64,000 nt of DNA from Mycobacteroides sp. LB1 (GTDB lineage: Bacteria > Actinomycetota > Actinomycetes > Mycobacteriales > Mycobacteriaceae), in contig NZ_JACCFF010000001.1 in assembly GCF_013449725.1 (NCBI RefSeq), positions 1,612,001-1,676,000 of the forward strand, written 5' to 3'. The first letter of the stretch is position 1. Every line of letters begins with the position of its first letter. A program made the position numbers and the translations under genes. Below are positions 11,201 through 19,012 of this stretch, one piece after another. The notes beneath the pieces were generated by a model. The model ran no database searches, was not told the DNA's origin, and saw only the letters and a list, made by a program, of their open reading frames with translations.

Positions 11201-14200
11201 GCGGCGTCTTTCGCCGCGGCAGCATCTGCGGCAGCTGCATTAGCGCTCGACGCCGCCTGATTCGCCACGTCGGCGGCGGATAGCGCATCCTTGGCTGCCT
11301 TATCGGCATCGGCAAATGCCTTGTCGGCGAGCACCTTCGCAGCTTCCGCAGCGGCGGCGGCCTGGGCCGCATCGGTAACCTTCACACCTGCCGCATCCGA
11401 TGCGGAAACCGCGCCTTGAGCAGCACTGCTCGCAGCGGCCAAGGAGCTGTCGGCTGCGGCCTTAGCGGCGACGGCAGCATCAGCGGCAGCCTTGGCCGCC
11501 ACTGCCTTCTGATCCGCAACAGCCTTGGCCGCCACCGCATCCGCCGCGGCCTTCGTCGCATCGGCAGCCTTCTGGTCCGCAGTGTCCTTGGCCGCTGACG
11601 CGTCGACCGCGGCGTTGGCAGCGGCGACGGCCCTATCGGCGGCATCCTTCGCCGTGGTGGCGGCATCGGTAGCGCCCTTATCCGCATCTGCCAACGCGGT
11701 GTCCGCGTTGATTTTCGCCGCTGCCGCCGCATCCGCGGCCGTCTTGGCATCAGCGGCCTTCTGATCCGAAGCAGTCTTCGCGGCCGCCGCATCCGACGCC
11801 GCCTTACCCGCATCCGCGAACGTCTTGTCCGCCGCAGACTTAGCCACACCGGCGGCATCATCGGCAGCCTGCGCGGCCGCGGACTTATCGGCAGCATCCT
11901 TCGCCACGGTGGCCGCGTCCGCAGCGGCCTGTGAGGTATCCGCAAAAACCTTGTCGGCAGCCACCTTGGCGGCGGCCGCTACATCGGCAGCGGCACCCGC
12001 ATCAACCGCCCTCTGATCCGAAGCAGTCTTCGCGGCCGCCGCATCCGACGCCGCCTTACCCGCATCGGCCAATGCCGTATCCGCTGCGGCCTTCACCGCA
12101 GCCGCCGCATCGGCGGCCGTCTTGGCGGCATTTGCCTTATCTGCGGCCTCTCCCGCGCTCGCCGCGGCATCGGTCGCCGCCTTACCCGCGTCCGTGACCG
12201 CCTTGTCCGCATTGGCCTTTATCGCTGCCGCCGCGTCATCGGCGGCTTGGGCGGCTGCGGACTTGTCGGCAGCATCCGTGGCGGCGGTGATGGCATCTGT
12301 CGCAGCCTTATCGGCGTCGGCGAGTGCTTTATCGGCGGCAGCTTTCGCGGCGGCCGCCGCATCCGATGCCGTCCTGGCATCAACGGCCTTCTGGTCTGCC
12401 GCAGCTTTGGCCGCCGCCGCATCCGCCGCTGCCTTGTCCGCATCGGCAAGCGCCTTGTCGGTGACCGCCTTATCGGTGGTGGCGGCATCCGCCGCAGCCC
12501 TCGCCTCCGCGGCCTTCTGATCTGCCACGCTCTTGGCAGTCGCGGAATCCGCCGCAGCCTGATCCGCAGCCACCAACGCCCTATCCGCGGTGACCTTCAC
12601 CGCAGCGGCCGCATCCGCAGCCGTTTTGGCTGCGGATGCCTTGTCTGCGGCGTCGTTGGCCGCCGCTGCGGCATCGGTGGCCGCCTTGCCTGCATCGGTC
12701 AGTGCCTTATCGGTGATGGCTTTCGCCGCAGCAGCATCCGCGGCCGCCTTGGCGGCGTCAGCGGCCTTCGTGTCCGCGGCGGTCTTGGCGACAGCCGCAT
12801 CACTAGCGGTCTTATCCGCATCTGCCAACGCCGTATCGGCGGTGACCTTCACCGCCGCAGCAGCATCCGCAGCCGACTTGGCGTCAACCGCCTGCTGATC
12901 CGCAGCCGTCTTGGCTGTCGCGGCATCCGCGGCCACCTGCGTCGCACCCGTTAATAGGTTGTCCGCATTGACCTTCGCCGCAGTCGCCGCGTCCACGACC
13001 GTCTTGGCATCAACCGCCTTCTGATCCGCGGCCATCTTGGCTGCCGATGCGGCGGCAGTAGCGTTCGTCGCATCCGCCAACGCGGCGTCCGCGACAACCT
13101 TCGCGGCATCCTTCGCCGACTTATCTGCATCCGCCGCAGCCTTGGCCGCAACGGCATCTGTCAACGCCTTATCGCTCGCGGCAGCGTTGGTCTGCGCATC
13201 CGTCAATGCTGCATCCGCCGTGGACTTCGCCGCGGCGGCGGCATCCCCGGCTGCCTTGGCGGCGGCGGCATCCTGAGCTTTGGCCGTCGCGGTATCCGCC
13301 GCAGCCGTGGCCGCGGTCGCCGCATCGGCCGATGCTTTGTCGGCAGCGACCTTGACGGCATCCGCAGCAGTGACGGCTGCGGCCGCATCGGTCGCCTTCT
13401 GATCCGCCACGGTCTTGGCGGCAGCCGCATCACCGGCGGCCTTATCCGCATCCACCAACGCCTTATCCGTAGTGACCTTCACCGCCGCAGCAGCATCCGC
13501 AGCCGTTCTGGCATCAACCGCCCGCTGATCCGCCACGATCTTGGCGGCAGCCGCATCACCGGCGGCCTTATCCGCATCCACCAACGCCTTATCCATAGTG
13601 ACCTTCACCGCCGCAGCAGCATCCGCAGCCGTTCTGGCATCAACCGCCCGCTGATCCGCCACAGTCTTGGCGGCAGCCGCGGCCGCGGCCACGCTGGTCG
13701 CATCTGCCACCGCCGCATCCGCGGTGGTCTTGGCCGTCGTGGCGGCGGTGACGGCCTGCTGCGCATCGAGGACCTTCTGATCGGCCGCGGTCTTCGCCGC
13801 CAACGCGGCTGCCGCGGCGTTATTCGCAGCTGCCAGCGCTTGATCCGCAGTGGCCTTCACCGCTGCAGCCGCGTCCGCGGCGGTCTTGGCATCAACCGCC
13901 TTCTGATCCGCCGCAGTCTTGGCGGCAGCCGCGGCCGCAGCCGCGTTGGCCGCATCAGTCAACGCCTGGTCGGTCACAGCCTTGGCTGCCGTCGTGGTGG
14001 TGACGGCCTGCTGCGCAGTGCCGACCTGTTGGGCGGCAGCCGTGACGTTGTTGTTGGCGGTGTTCGCGTTGGTCTGTGCCGCATTGCGCGCCGCGATCGC
14101 CGCCGGCTCTTGGCTGACCGCGGTTGCCACGGCGGCATCGGCGGCGGTCTTGGCTGCGGCCGCGTTGTCAGCGGTGGTCTTCGCAGTGGCCTCGGTTGCC

Positions 14201-17200
14201 TGCGCCTGCGTCACCGCGACATTGCCCGTGGTGAGTCGCTGTTGAGCTCCAGCCAAGAGCGTGCCCAGCGATGTCAGGTTCAACGCGATGCCGACGAGGT
14301 TGGTTGTGTAGTAGGTGACGTCGGCCTGGGCCTGATCGCGCTGCTGCTGCGCGGCCACGGTGGCAGTGTGCGCCTGCTGGTAGACGGTCTGGGTGCGCTG
14401 CGCCTCGGCAGTGGCGGCTGTCGCATCATCCTTGGCCTTCTGAATGGCGTCGACGACCTTCTGCGCATCGCTCAATGCCTTGTCCGCATTGACTTTCGCC
14501 GTGTCTGCGTTCTGTTTGGCGGTGTTCGCCGCGGTCAACGCCGCCTGGGCATTCGACACGGCCTGGTTACTCGCAGTCGCATTGGTTTGCGCATCCGCCA
14601 ACGCGGCGTCGGCGGTGGCCTTGGCAGCATCCTTGGCAGCCTTATCCGCGTCCGCCGCAGCTTTGGCAGCATCCTTGGCTGCCTTATCCGCATTCGCCGC
14701 GTCTGAGGCCGACTTTGCTTGTGCTGCTGTCTGATCCGCCGCGGCCTTGGCCGCGTCTTTGGCTGACTTATCGGCGTCGGCGGCCGCCTTGGCGGCAGAG
14801 GCATCGGCCAAGGCCTGGTTACTGGCGGCTGCCGTGGCCTGCGCATTCGTCAACGCGGCATCGGCAGTGTTCTTGGCCGCCAACGCATCCGCCGCAGCCT
14901 GATCCGCAGCCACCTTCGACGCATCCTTCGCCGACTTATCCGCATTCGCCGCATCCGCAACAGTCTTCGCCTGACCCGCCACCTGATCCGCAACAGTCTT
15001 AGCCGCCAACGCATCCGCGGCCGCACCATCCGCCGCAGCCTTCGACGCATCCTTCGCCGACTTATCCGCATTCGCCGCATCCGCAGCAGTCTTCGCCTGC
15101 GCAGCGAGCTGATCCGCAACAGTCTTAGCAGCCAACGCATCCGCCGCAGCCTGATCCGCAGCCGTAACCTGCTGGTCCGCAGCGGACTTGGCTGCGGCGG
15201 CAGCTGATGCTGTCTGTACAGCATTAGCTAGCGCATTGTCGGTAGTGGCCTTGGCGGCAGCGGCATCGTTGGCAGCCTTGCCCGCAGCGGCGGCCTTCTG
15301 GCCCGCAAGCGTCACTGCGTCTGCCGCCGCTGCGGCGGCGCCATTCGCATCCGCCATTGCAGTGTCGGCCGCGGCCTTGGCCGCGTCTTTGGCTGACTTA
15401 TCGGCGTCGGCGGCCGCCTTGGCGGCAGAGGCATCGGCCAAGGCCTGGTTACTGGCGGCTGCCGTGGCCTGCGCATTCGTCAACGCGGCATCGGCAGTGT
15501 TCTTGGCCGCCAACGCATCCGCCGCAGCCTGATCCGCAGCCACCTTCGACGCATCCTTCGCCGACTTATCCGCATTCGCCGCATCCGCAACAGTCTTCGC
15601 CTGACCCGCCACCTGATCCGCAACAGTCTTAGCCGCCAACGCATCCGCCGCAGCCTGATCCGCAGCCACCTTCGACGCATCCTTCGCCGACTTATCCGCA
15701 TTCGCCGCATCCGCAACCGACTTCGCCTGCGCAGCGAGCTGATCCGCAACAGTCTTAGCCGCCAACGCATCCGCGGCCGCACCATCCGCCGCAGCCTTCG
15801 ACGCATCCTTCGCCGACTTATCCGCATTCGCCGCATCCGCAACCGACTTCGCCTGACCCGCCACCTGATCCGCAACAGTCTTAGCAGCCAACGCATCCGC
15901 CGCAGCCTGATCCGCAGCCACCTTGGCCGCTGTGGCATCCGCCAACACCCGATCACTGGCCGCCACCTTGCCCTGCGCATCCGTCAACGCCGCATCCGCG
16001 GCAGTCTTGGCGACATCCTTGGTGGTCTTATCAGCGTTGGCCGCATCCAGCGCGGCCTTGGCATCCTGATAGGTCCTATCGCCGACCGCAGCATGACTCT
16101 GCGCTTCGGCAAAAGCCGTCTCAGCAGCCGTCTTCACCGCGGCAGCATCGGCAGCGGCCTTGGTCGCATCAACAGCCTTCAGCGCAGCAGCATCCTTGGC
16201 CGCCGCAGCATCCGAAGCAGCCCTCCCCGCGTCCGCCAACGCCACATCAGCAGCCGACTTCGCCGCATCCTTCACCGACTTATCGGCATCCGCGGCGACC
16301 TTCGCCGCGTCCTTTCCGGCCTTATCCGCGGTGGCCGCATCCGCAACAGTCTTCGCCTGACCCGCCACCTGATCCGCAACAGTCTTGGCGGCCATCGCAT
16401 CCGAAGCAGCCTGATCGGCAGCCACTTTCGCGGCGGTCGCGGCGGCCGATGCAGATTCGCTCGCCGCCGCCTTGGCCTGCGCGTCCGTCGATGCGACATC
16501 AGCAATGTTCTTGGCCGCCAACGCATCAACAGAAGCCTTCGCCGCATCAACAGCCTTCAGCGCAGCAGCATCCTTGGCCGCCGCAGCATCCGAAGCAGCC
16601 CTCCCCGCATCCGCCAACGCCACATCAGCAGCCGACTTCGCCGCATCCTTCACCGACTTATCGGCATCGGCGGCAGCCTTGGCTGCGGTGGCACCAGCCA
16701 ACGCCGAGGCGGCGGCCGCAGCGTTGGCCTGCGAATCCGTCAAGGCGGCATCAGCAATGTTCTTGGCCGCCAACGCATCAACAGAAGCCTTCGCCGCATC
16801 AACAGCCTTCAGCGCAGCAGCATCCTTAGCCGCCGCAGCATCCGAAGCAGCCCTGCCCGCATCCGCCAACGCCACATCAGCAGCCGACTTCGCCGCCGCT
16901 GCAGCATCCGAGGCGGCCGCCGCCGCTGTGTCGTTAGCCGCAGCCGTTGCCGCCGCTGCGGCGGCATCCTGCGCGATCTTGTCGGCATCGGCGCGTGCCT
17001 TGTCAGCGGCAACTTTGGCGGCATCCTTGGCGGCCTTGTCCGCACTGGCCGCATCCAGCGCAGCCTTGGCATCTTGATAGGCCCTATCCCCGACCGCCGC
17101 ATGGCTCTGCGCATCGACAAAAGCCTTCTCGGCGGCAGCCTTGACCACCGCAGCATCAGCCGCGGCTTTCGCCGCATCGGTGACCCTTTGCGCGGCGGCA

Positions 17201-18090
17201 TCCTTTGCCGTAGCGGCATCCTGCGCGATCTTGGCGGCGTTCGCGCGCTCGATATCCGCAGTGGTCTTGGCCGCCAACGCATCTGCTGCAGCGTTATCTG
17301 CCGCCGTCTTGGCGGCAGCGGCGTCGGCCAAGGCCAAGGAAGCGGCAGACGCCTTGCCCTGCGCATCGGCCAACGCAATGTCGGCGGCAGCCTTCGCCGC
17401 ATTCGCAGCCTGCTGCTGGGCCGTGGCGGCATCCAGTGCAGCCTTGGCGTCTTGATAGGCCTTATCCCCCACCGCCGCATGGCTCTGCGCATCGGCGAAG
17501 GCCTTCTCGGCGGCAGCCTTGGCGGCATCTGCTGCCTGCTGCTGAGCAAGTGCCGCAGCGGCGGCGACCTGCGCGTCCTGGTAGGCCTTCTCATTGGCCG
17601 CCGCAGTGGCCGATGCGCTGTTCTGGCTGGCCGCGGCCGCATCGAGAGCGGCCTGCGCCACGTGCGCTGCCTGTGCGGCATTGTCGGCGTCATGACGGGC
17701 TTGTTCAGCGGCCGCGGCAGCGGCCTCGGCCTTCGCTTGTAACTCTGCGACCGCCGGGTTGGCCGCGGCATCCGCAGCGGCCTTGCCTGCTTCAGCCTTG
17801 CGCAGCGCCGCACGAGCAGCCGCGTCTGCGGCGGCCTTCGCCATCAGATCGGCGACCGCAGCCGCCCCAGCTGCGGTGTCCGCGTAACCCTGCGCCTCGG
17901 ACGCGGGCCCCGAGCTTGGCACGACTGCGCCCTCAGACCAGGCACCCGAGAGCGCCGCCAGGCTGGCGTCGCCGCTGAATAGTGAGCGCTGCTGCTCGAT
18001 GACCGCCCGGGAAACCGAACTACTGCCGCCCGCGACAACGACGGTTGTCGCAAATATTGCGAGGGCCCTCTTAGATCGCGAGAACTGCAT
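8209..18090 (-). CDS. Giant exported Ala-rich coiled-coil repeat protein with Gly-rich (PGRS-like) C-terminus
   Basis: One uninterrupted frame of about 3,293 aa. Residues 1-29 (MQFSRSKRALAIFATTVVVA...SVSRA) look like a signal peptide with possible cleavage after SRA. Residues ~60-2,840 are almost entirely Ala, Asp, Lys, Thr and Val in motifs such as AAKTAADQKAVDAK, predicting a very long alpha-helical coiled coil. A nonrepetitive stretch (TNLVGIALNLTSLGTLLAG, near residue 1,265) interrupts it. From residue ~2,850 the protein switches to GGxGG repeats like PE_PGRS tails, but with no PE domain, and ends in a Ser-rich tail. Only three cysteines occur (DCRP; DCVSGAAGKC). Long internal DNA repeats recur at multiples of 126 bp. 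The ATG at 18090 is chosen because it begins the signal peptide. There is no clear sortase or OmpA-type anchor. Role unknown; a surface fibre, adhesin or envelope spacer is inference. Confidence 0.85.
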   Translation of the reverse strand: MQFSRSKRALAIFATTVVVAGGSSSVSRAVIEQQRSLFSGDASLAALSGAWSEGAVVPSSGPASEAQGYADTAAGAAAVADLMAKAAADAAARAALRKAEAGKAAADAAANPAVAELQAKAEAAAAAAEQARHDADNAAQAAHVAQAALDAAAASQNSASATAAANEKAYQDAQVAAAAALAQQQAADAAKAAAEKAFADAQSHAAVGDKAYQDAKAALDAATAQQQAANAAKAAADIALADAQGKASAASLALADAAAAKTAADNAAADALAAKTTADIERANAAKIAQDAATAKDAAAQRVTDAAKAAADAAVVKAAAEKAFVDAQSHAAVGDRAYQDAKAALDAASADKAAKDAAKVAADKARADADKIAQDAAAAAATAAANDTAAAAASDAAAAAKSAADVALADAGRAASDAAAAKDAAALKAVDAAKASVDALAAKNIADAALTDSQANAAAAASALAGATAAKAAADADKSVKDAAKSAADVALADAGRAASDAAAAKDAAALKAVDAAKASVDALAAKNIADVASTDAQAKAAASESASAAATAAKVAADQAASDAMAAKTVADQVAGQAKTVADAATADKAGKDAAKVAADADKSVKDAAKSAADVALADAGRAASDAAAAKDAAALKAVDATKAAADAAAVKTAAETAFAEAQSHAAVGDRTYQDAKAALDAANADKTTKDVAKTAADAALTDAQGKVAASDRVLADATAAKVAADQAAADALAAKTVADQVAGQAKSVADAANADKSAKDASKAAADGAAADALAAKTVADQLAAQAKSVADAANADKSAKDASKVAADQAAADALAAKTVADQVAGQAKTVADAANADKSAKDASKVAADQAAADALAAKNTADAALTNAQATAAASNQALADASAAKAAADADKSAKDAAKAAADTAMADANGAAAAAADAVTLAGQKAAAAGKAANDAAAAKATTDNALANAVQTASAAAAAKSAADQQVTAADQAAADALAAKTVADQLAAQAKTAADAANADKSAKDASKAAADGAAADALAAKTVADQVAGQAKTVADAANADKSAKDASKVAADQAAADALAAKNTADAALTNAQATAAASNQALADASAAKAAADADKSAKDAAKAAADQTAAQAKSASDAANADKAAKDAAKAAADADKAAKDAAKATADAALADAQTNATASNQAVSNAQAALTAANTAKQNADTAKVNADKALSDAQKVVDAIQKAKDDATAATAEAQRTQTVYQQAHTATVAAQQQRDQAQADVTYYTTNLVGIALNLTSLGTLLAGAQQRLTTGNVAVTQAQATEATAKTTADNAAAAKTAADAAVATAVSQEPAAIAARNAAQTNANTANNNVTAAAQQVGTAQQAVTTTTAAKAVTDQALTDAANAAAAAAAAKTAADQKAVDAKTAADAAAAVKATADQALAAANNAAAAALAAKTAADQKVLDAQQAVTAATTAKTTADAAVADATSVAAAAAAAKTVADQRAVDARTAADAAAAVKVTMDKALVDADKAAGDAAAAKIVADQRAVDARTAADAAAAVKVTTDKALVDADKAAGDAAAAKTVADQKATDAAAAVTAADAVKVAADKASADAATAATAAADTATAKAQDAAAAKAAGDAAAAAKSTADAALTDAQTNAAASDKALTDAVAAKAAADADKSAKDAAKVVADAALADATNATAAASAAKMAADQKAVDAKTVVDAATAAKVNADNLLTGATQVAADAATAKTAADQQAVDAKSAADAAAAVKVTADTALADADKTASDAAVAKTAADTKAADAAKAAADAAAAKAITDKALTDAGKAATDAAAAANDAADKASAAKTAADAAAAVKVTADRALVAADQAAADSATAKSVADQKAAEARAAADAATTDKAVTDKALADADKAAADAAAAKAAADQKAVDARTASDAAAAAKAAADKALADADKAATDAITAATDAADKSAAAQAADDAAAAIKANADKAVTDAGKAATDAAASAGEAADKANAAKTAADAAAAVKAAADTALADAGKAASDAAAAKTASDQRAVDAGAAADVAAAAKVAADKVFADTSQAAADAATVAKDAADKSAAAQAADDAAGVAKSAADKTFADAGKAASDAAAAKTASDQKAADAKTAADAAAAAKINADTALADADKGATDAATTAKDAADRAVAAANAAVDASAAKDTADQKAADATKAAADAVAAKAVADQKAVAAKAAADAAVAAKAAADSSLAAASSAAQGAVSASDAAGVKVTDAAQAAAAAEAAKVLADKAFADADKAAKDALSAADVANQAASSANAAAADAAAAKDAADRKAADAAKAAVDAAGINDAADRTAAEAKIAADVAAAAKTATDSALSDADRAATDAAAAKAAADLKLSGAATTADAAAAAKAAADKALADANAAAKAAVDAAKSAGDKAAQDAKAAADAQAAKAAADKALADAAKAAQDAQAAKDAAAAQATHTADAVKAATDAAAAAKSAAEQAVGDQKAVIDAATQAGVDKAAVDKAAADALRSAEAAAASSARAAAAAKVFDEAQAAAARDRAAAEQALKDKDAAAQAAAADSAKAAEDRAAAAKIEAQSASDAAAVQAAEGEAAFQKLAAEKAAADRAAMDKAAQEAKQRLNVIAADCRPIFAEAAAAAQTDPKAQADQKVQSTEAQVGSAAQLAQVRDTRQSSAERSVADKTATAESAGTAAGAALTDATTARAKAVETATQAATAQAAVDTAVSAGAPSPEVAEAQNAARIAAEQADEAERAAQAAEALAAQATAAAQSAAGDRVAAEAAATAAADQAAAAKADAQRAAELLATAQQQADGYAAAKAAADKAAADYTAAAARDRLASAKSAEEKAIAERAYADCVSGAAGKCGATNVGNGGSAWNLFGGRPLFGPGGLIIGDGGLGQDGGLLIGNGGKGLPGQKGGNGGLLFGNGGVGGDGLPGQKGGDGGNAGLIGTGGVGGKGGDASATADGKSGVGGAGGTGGKGGALAGDGGAGGKGGEGSNFFTGTSTGGVGGDGGNAGLLGTGGTGGQGGTSNSFDTRTSEPGTGGNGGVGGSGGVIAGSGGAGGAGGEAKSTYGETKGGTGGVGGSSGALAGDGGSGGAGGASSSLGGTAVGGNGGDGANSHAVVGNGGGGGAGGKAETSQGVVKTGPATGGSGGAGGKSGAVGNGGGGGAGGDATGNGDKGKTNTGGAGGSGGSSQGLGNGGAAGHGGHSHAVDGDSKGGAGGTGGNGGPIHRGGAGGNGGNSSSVKGSRTGGAGGPGGRGGVAGKPGEAGSSSAGSPDGASSSKSASTSSGGSTSSSGGTN
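14738..15648 (-). repeat. 281-bp perfect direct repeat pair inside the giant gene
   Basis: Bases 14738-15018 recur identically at 15368-15648, an offset of 630 bp or five 126-bp units. The encoded motif set is AAADALAAKTVADQVAGQAK, TVADAANADK and SAKDASKVAADQ. Further partial copies of the same 126-bp unit fill the space between and after the pair (15660-15930). Such identity implies recent duplication or gene conversion. Confidence 0.85.
16165..16896 (-). repeat. Three near-identical ~100-126-bp repeats inside the giant gene
   Basis: Bases 16165-16290 recur at 16543-16668 (offset 378 bp, one difference noted) and, for about 100 bp, at 16795-16896 (offset 252 bp). They encode DADKSVKDAAKSAADVALAD, AGRAASDAAAAKDAAALKAV-type sequence. 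A second family, encoding SHAAVGDxxYQDAKAALDA, occurs near 16085, 17093 and 17471 (offsets 1008 and 378 bp). All offsets are multiples of 126 bp. Confidence 0.8.
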
Positions 18091-18436
18091 GGGCTGCCTC
18101 ACTTGCCTGACCATCCGGCACACGCCAATGTGGGTCGGTAACCGGAGATTAGACCTCGCCGCACAAGTATGCGCTGGAAAGCAAGAAAGTTACCTGAGAA
18201 AACAGTAAAGGCCCATGTGAAAACGCATAAATACTCAATTTAGTGAAGTTTTAACTAGTTTGCCAGTAACCTTACTCAGGGGTCAGCTACGCAGTAATTG
18301 AGAACCGTGTCTACTAAGGATGTAGTGCCGTTGCCACGCGGCACTCAACTGGGATCGGGAGTCCCAGGAATTCGACGACTGCAGCGAAACATCAAGGGAA
18401 CAAACAGCAAGATCACTGCACACGTGTCAGATAGCA
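18091..18436. other. AT-rich intergenic region upstream of the giant gene
   Basis: About 346 bases without a gene. From roughly 18160 to 18300 the DNA is strikingly AT-rich for this genome (runs such as AAGTTTTAACTAGTTT), which suggests the promoter and leader of the giant gene and a likely site for an AT-binding nucleoid protein such as Lsr2. A GTTACCTGAG / CTTACTCAGG near-mirror pair brackets the AT-rich part. No defined operator or terminator could be assigned. Confidence 0.5.
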
Positions 18437-18931
18437 CTACTTGCAGAGTTCAACGATGTGCTTGCTCAGCTCGTCGGCCTTGCTCAATCGCTGCGCCTGG
18501 TTCGGGTCGGTGTTCGGTGTCTCAGCAATGGCCGCGGCACCTACGTCCATCAACGCGTTGCCGAACTCCCGAACATTGTTCGCAAGATCGGGCGGCGTCG
18601 CGGGATCCAGTCGCGCCAACAGGTACTGGCCACCGTTGAAAAGCGCGATCCGCGCGTTGGCTGCGGTGGCCAACGTCCCCACCGTGCCCGCGTTCTCGGG
18701 GAGCGCGCGGTTGGTGTTCTGCATAACGGCATTCCGGACAAGTTCGGCGTTGGCACACGCCTGCGCCTTCGCATTGGTCCGCTGTGCCTCGGTGTAGTCC
18801 TCCTGGGCTGATCCTCGCCCCCACCAGAGGGTAAGCACCAACGCCGCCACCGCGACCGCTAGCGCGAGCAGGGCCACGACACCGGCCACCCGTTTGCCGG
18901 CAGCCACAAGTTTCCGCCACAGCGTCGCCAC
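18437..18931 (-). CDS. Small single-pass membrane protein of unknown function
   Basis: A 164-aa protein with a short basic N-terminus (MATLWRKLVAAGKRV), one membrane helix at about residues 16-38 and an Ala/Asn-rich extracytoplasmic domain. Two cysteines, in QACANAEL and at the C-terminal HIVELCK, could pair. The GTG at 18931 follows GGAGAAGAGGG. It lies on the same strand as, and upstream of, the giant gene, separated by the AT-rich region, so it may or may not share its transcript. It is not recognised as a known family; a partner role for the giant protein is speculation. Confidence 0.65.
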   Translation of the reverse strand: MATLWRKLVAAGKRVAGVVALLALAVAVAALVLTLWWGRGSAQEDYTEAQRTNAKAQACANAELVRNAVMQNTNRALPENAGTVGTLATAANARIALFNGGQYLLARLDPATPPDLANNVREFGNALMDVGAAAIAETPNTDPNQAQRLSKADELSKHIVELCK

Positions 18932-19012
18932 GATTCCCTCTTCTCCGCGAACAAGATCTGCGGCCAGAAGTGTCCCACTTGTGGTGGGCCGGTGGCGGGA
19001 GAACGAAAGCGA

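Noticed and set aside
9618..17742. Long plus-strand frames (for example 16093-17742, 549 aa) opposite the giant gene
   Set aside because: They are Arg/Pro- or Leu/Arg/Gly-rich mirror images of the Ala-rich repeats, with no start signals and no domain content.
9000..17900. CRISPR-like regular repeats
   Set aside because: The periodic DNA is in-frame coding repeats of 126 bp, not short palindromic repeats with unique spacers; no cas genes are present.
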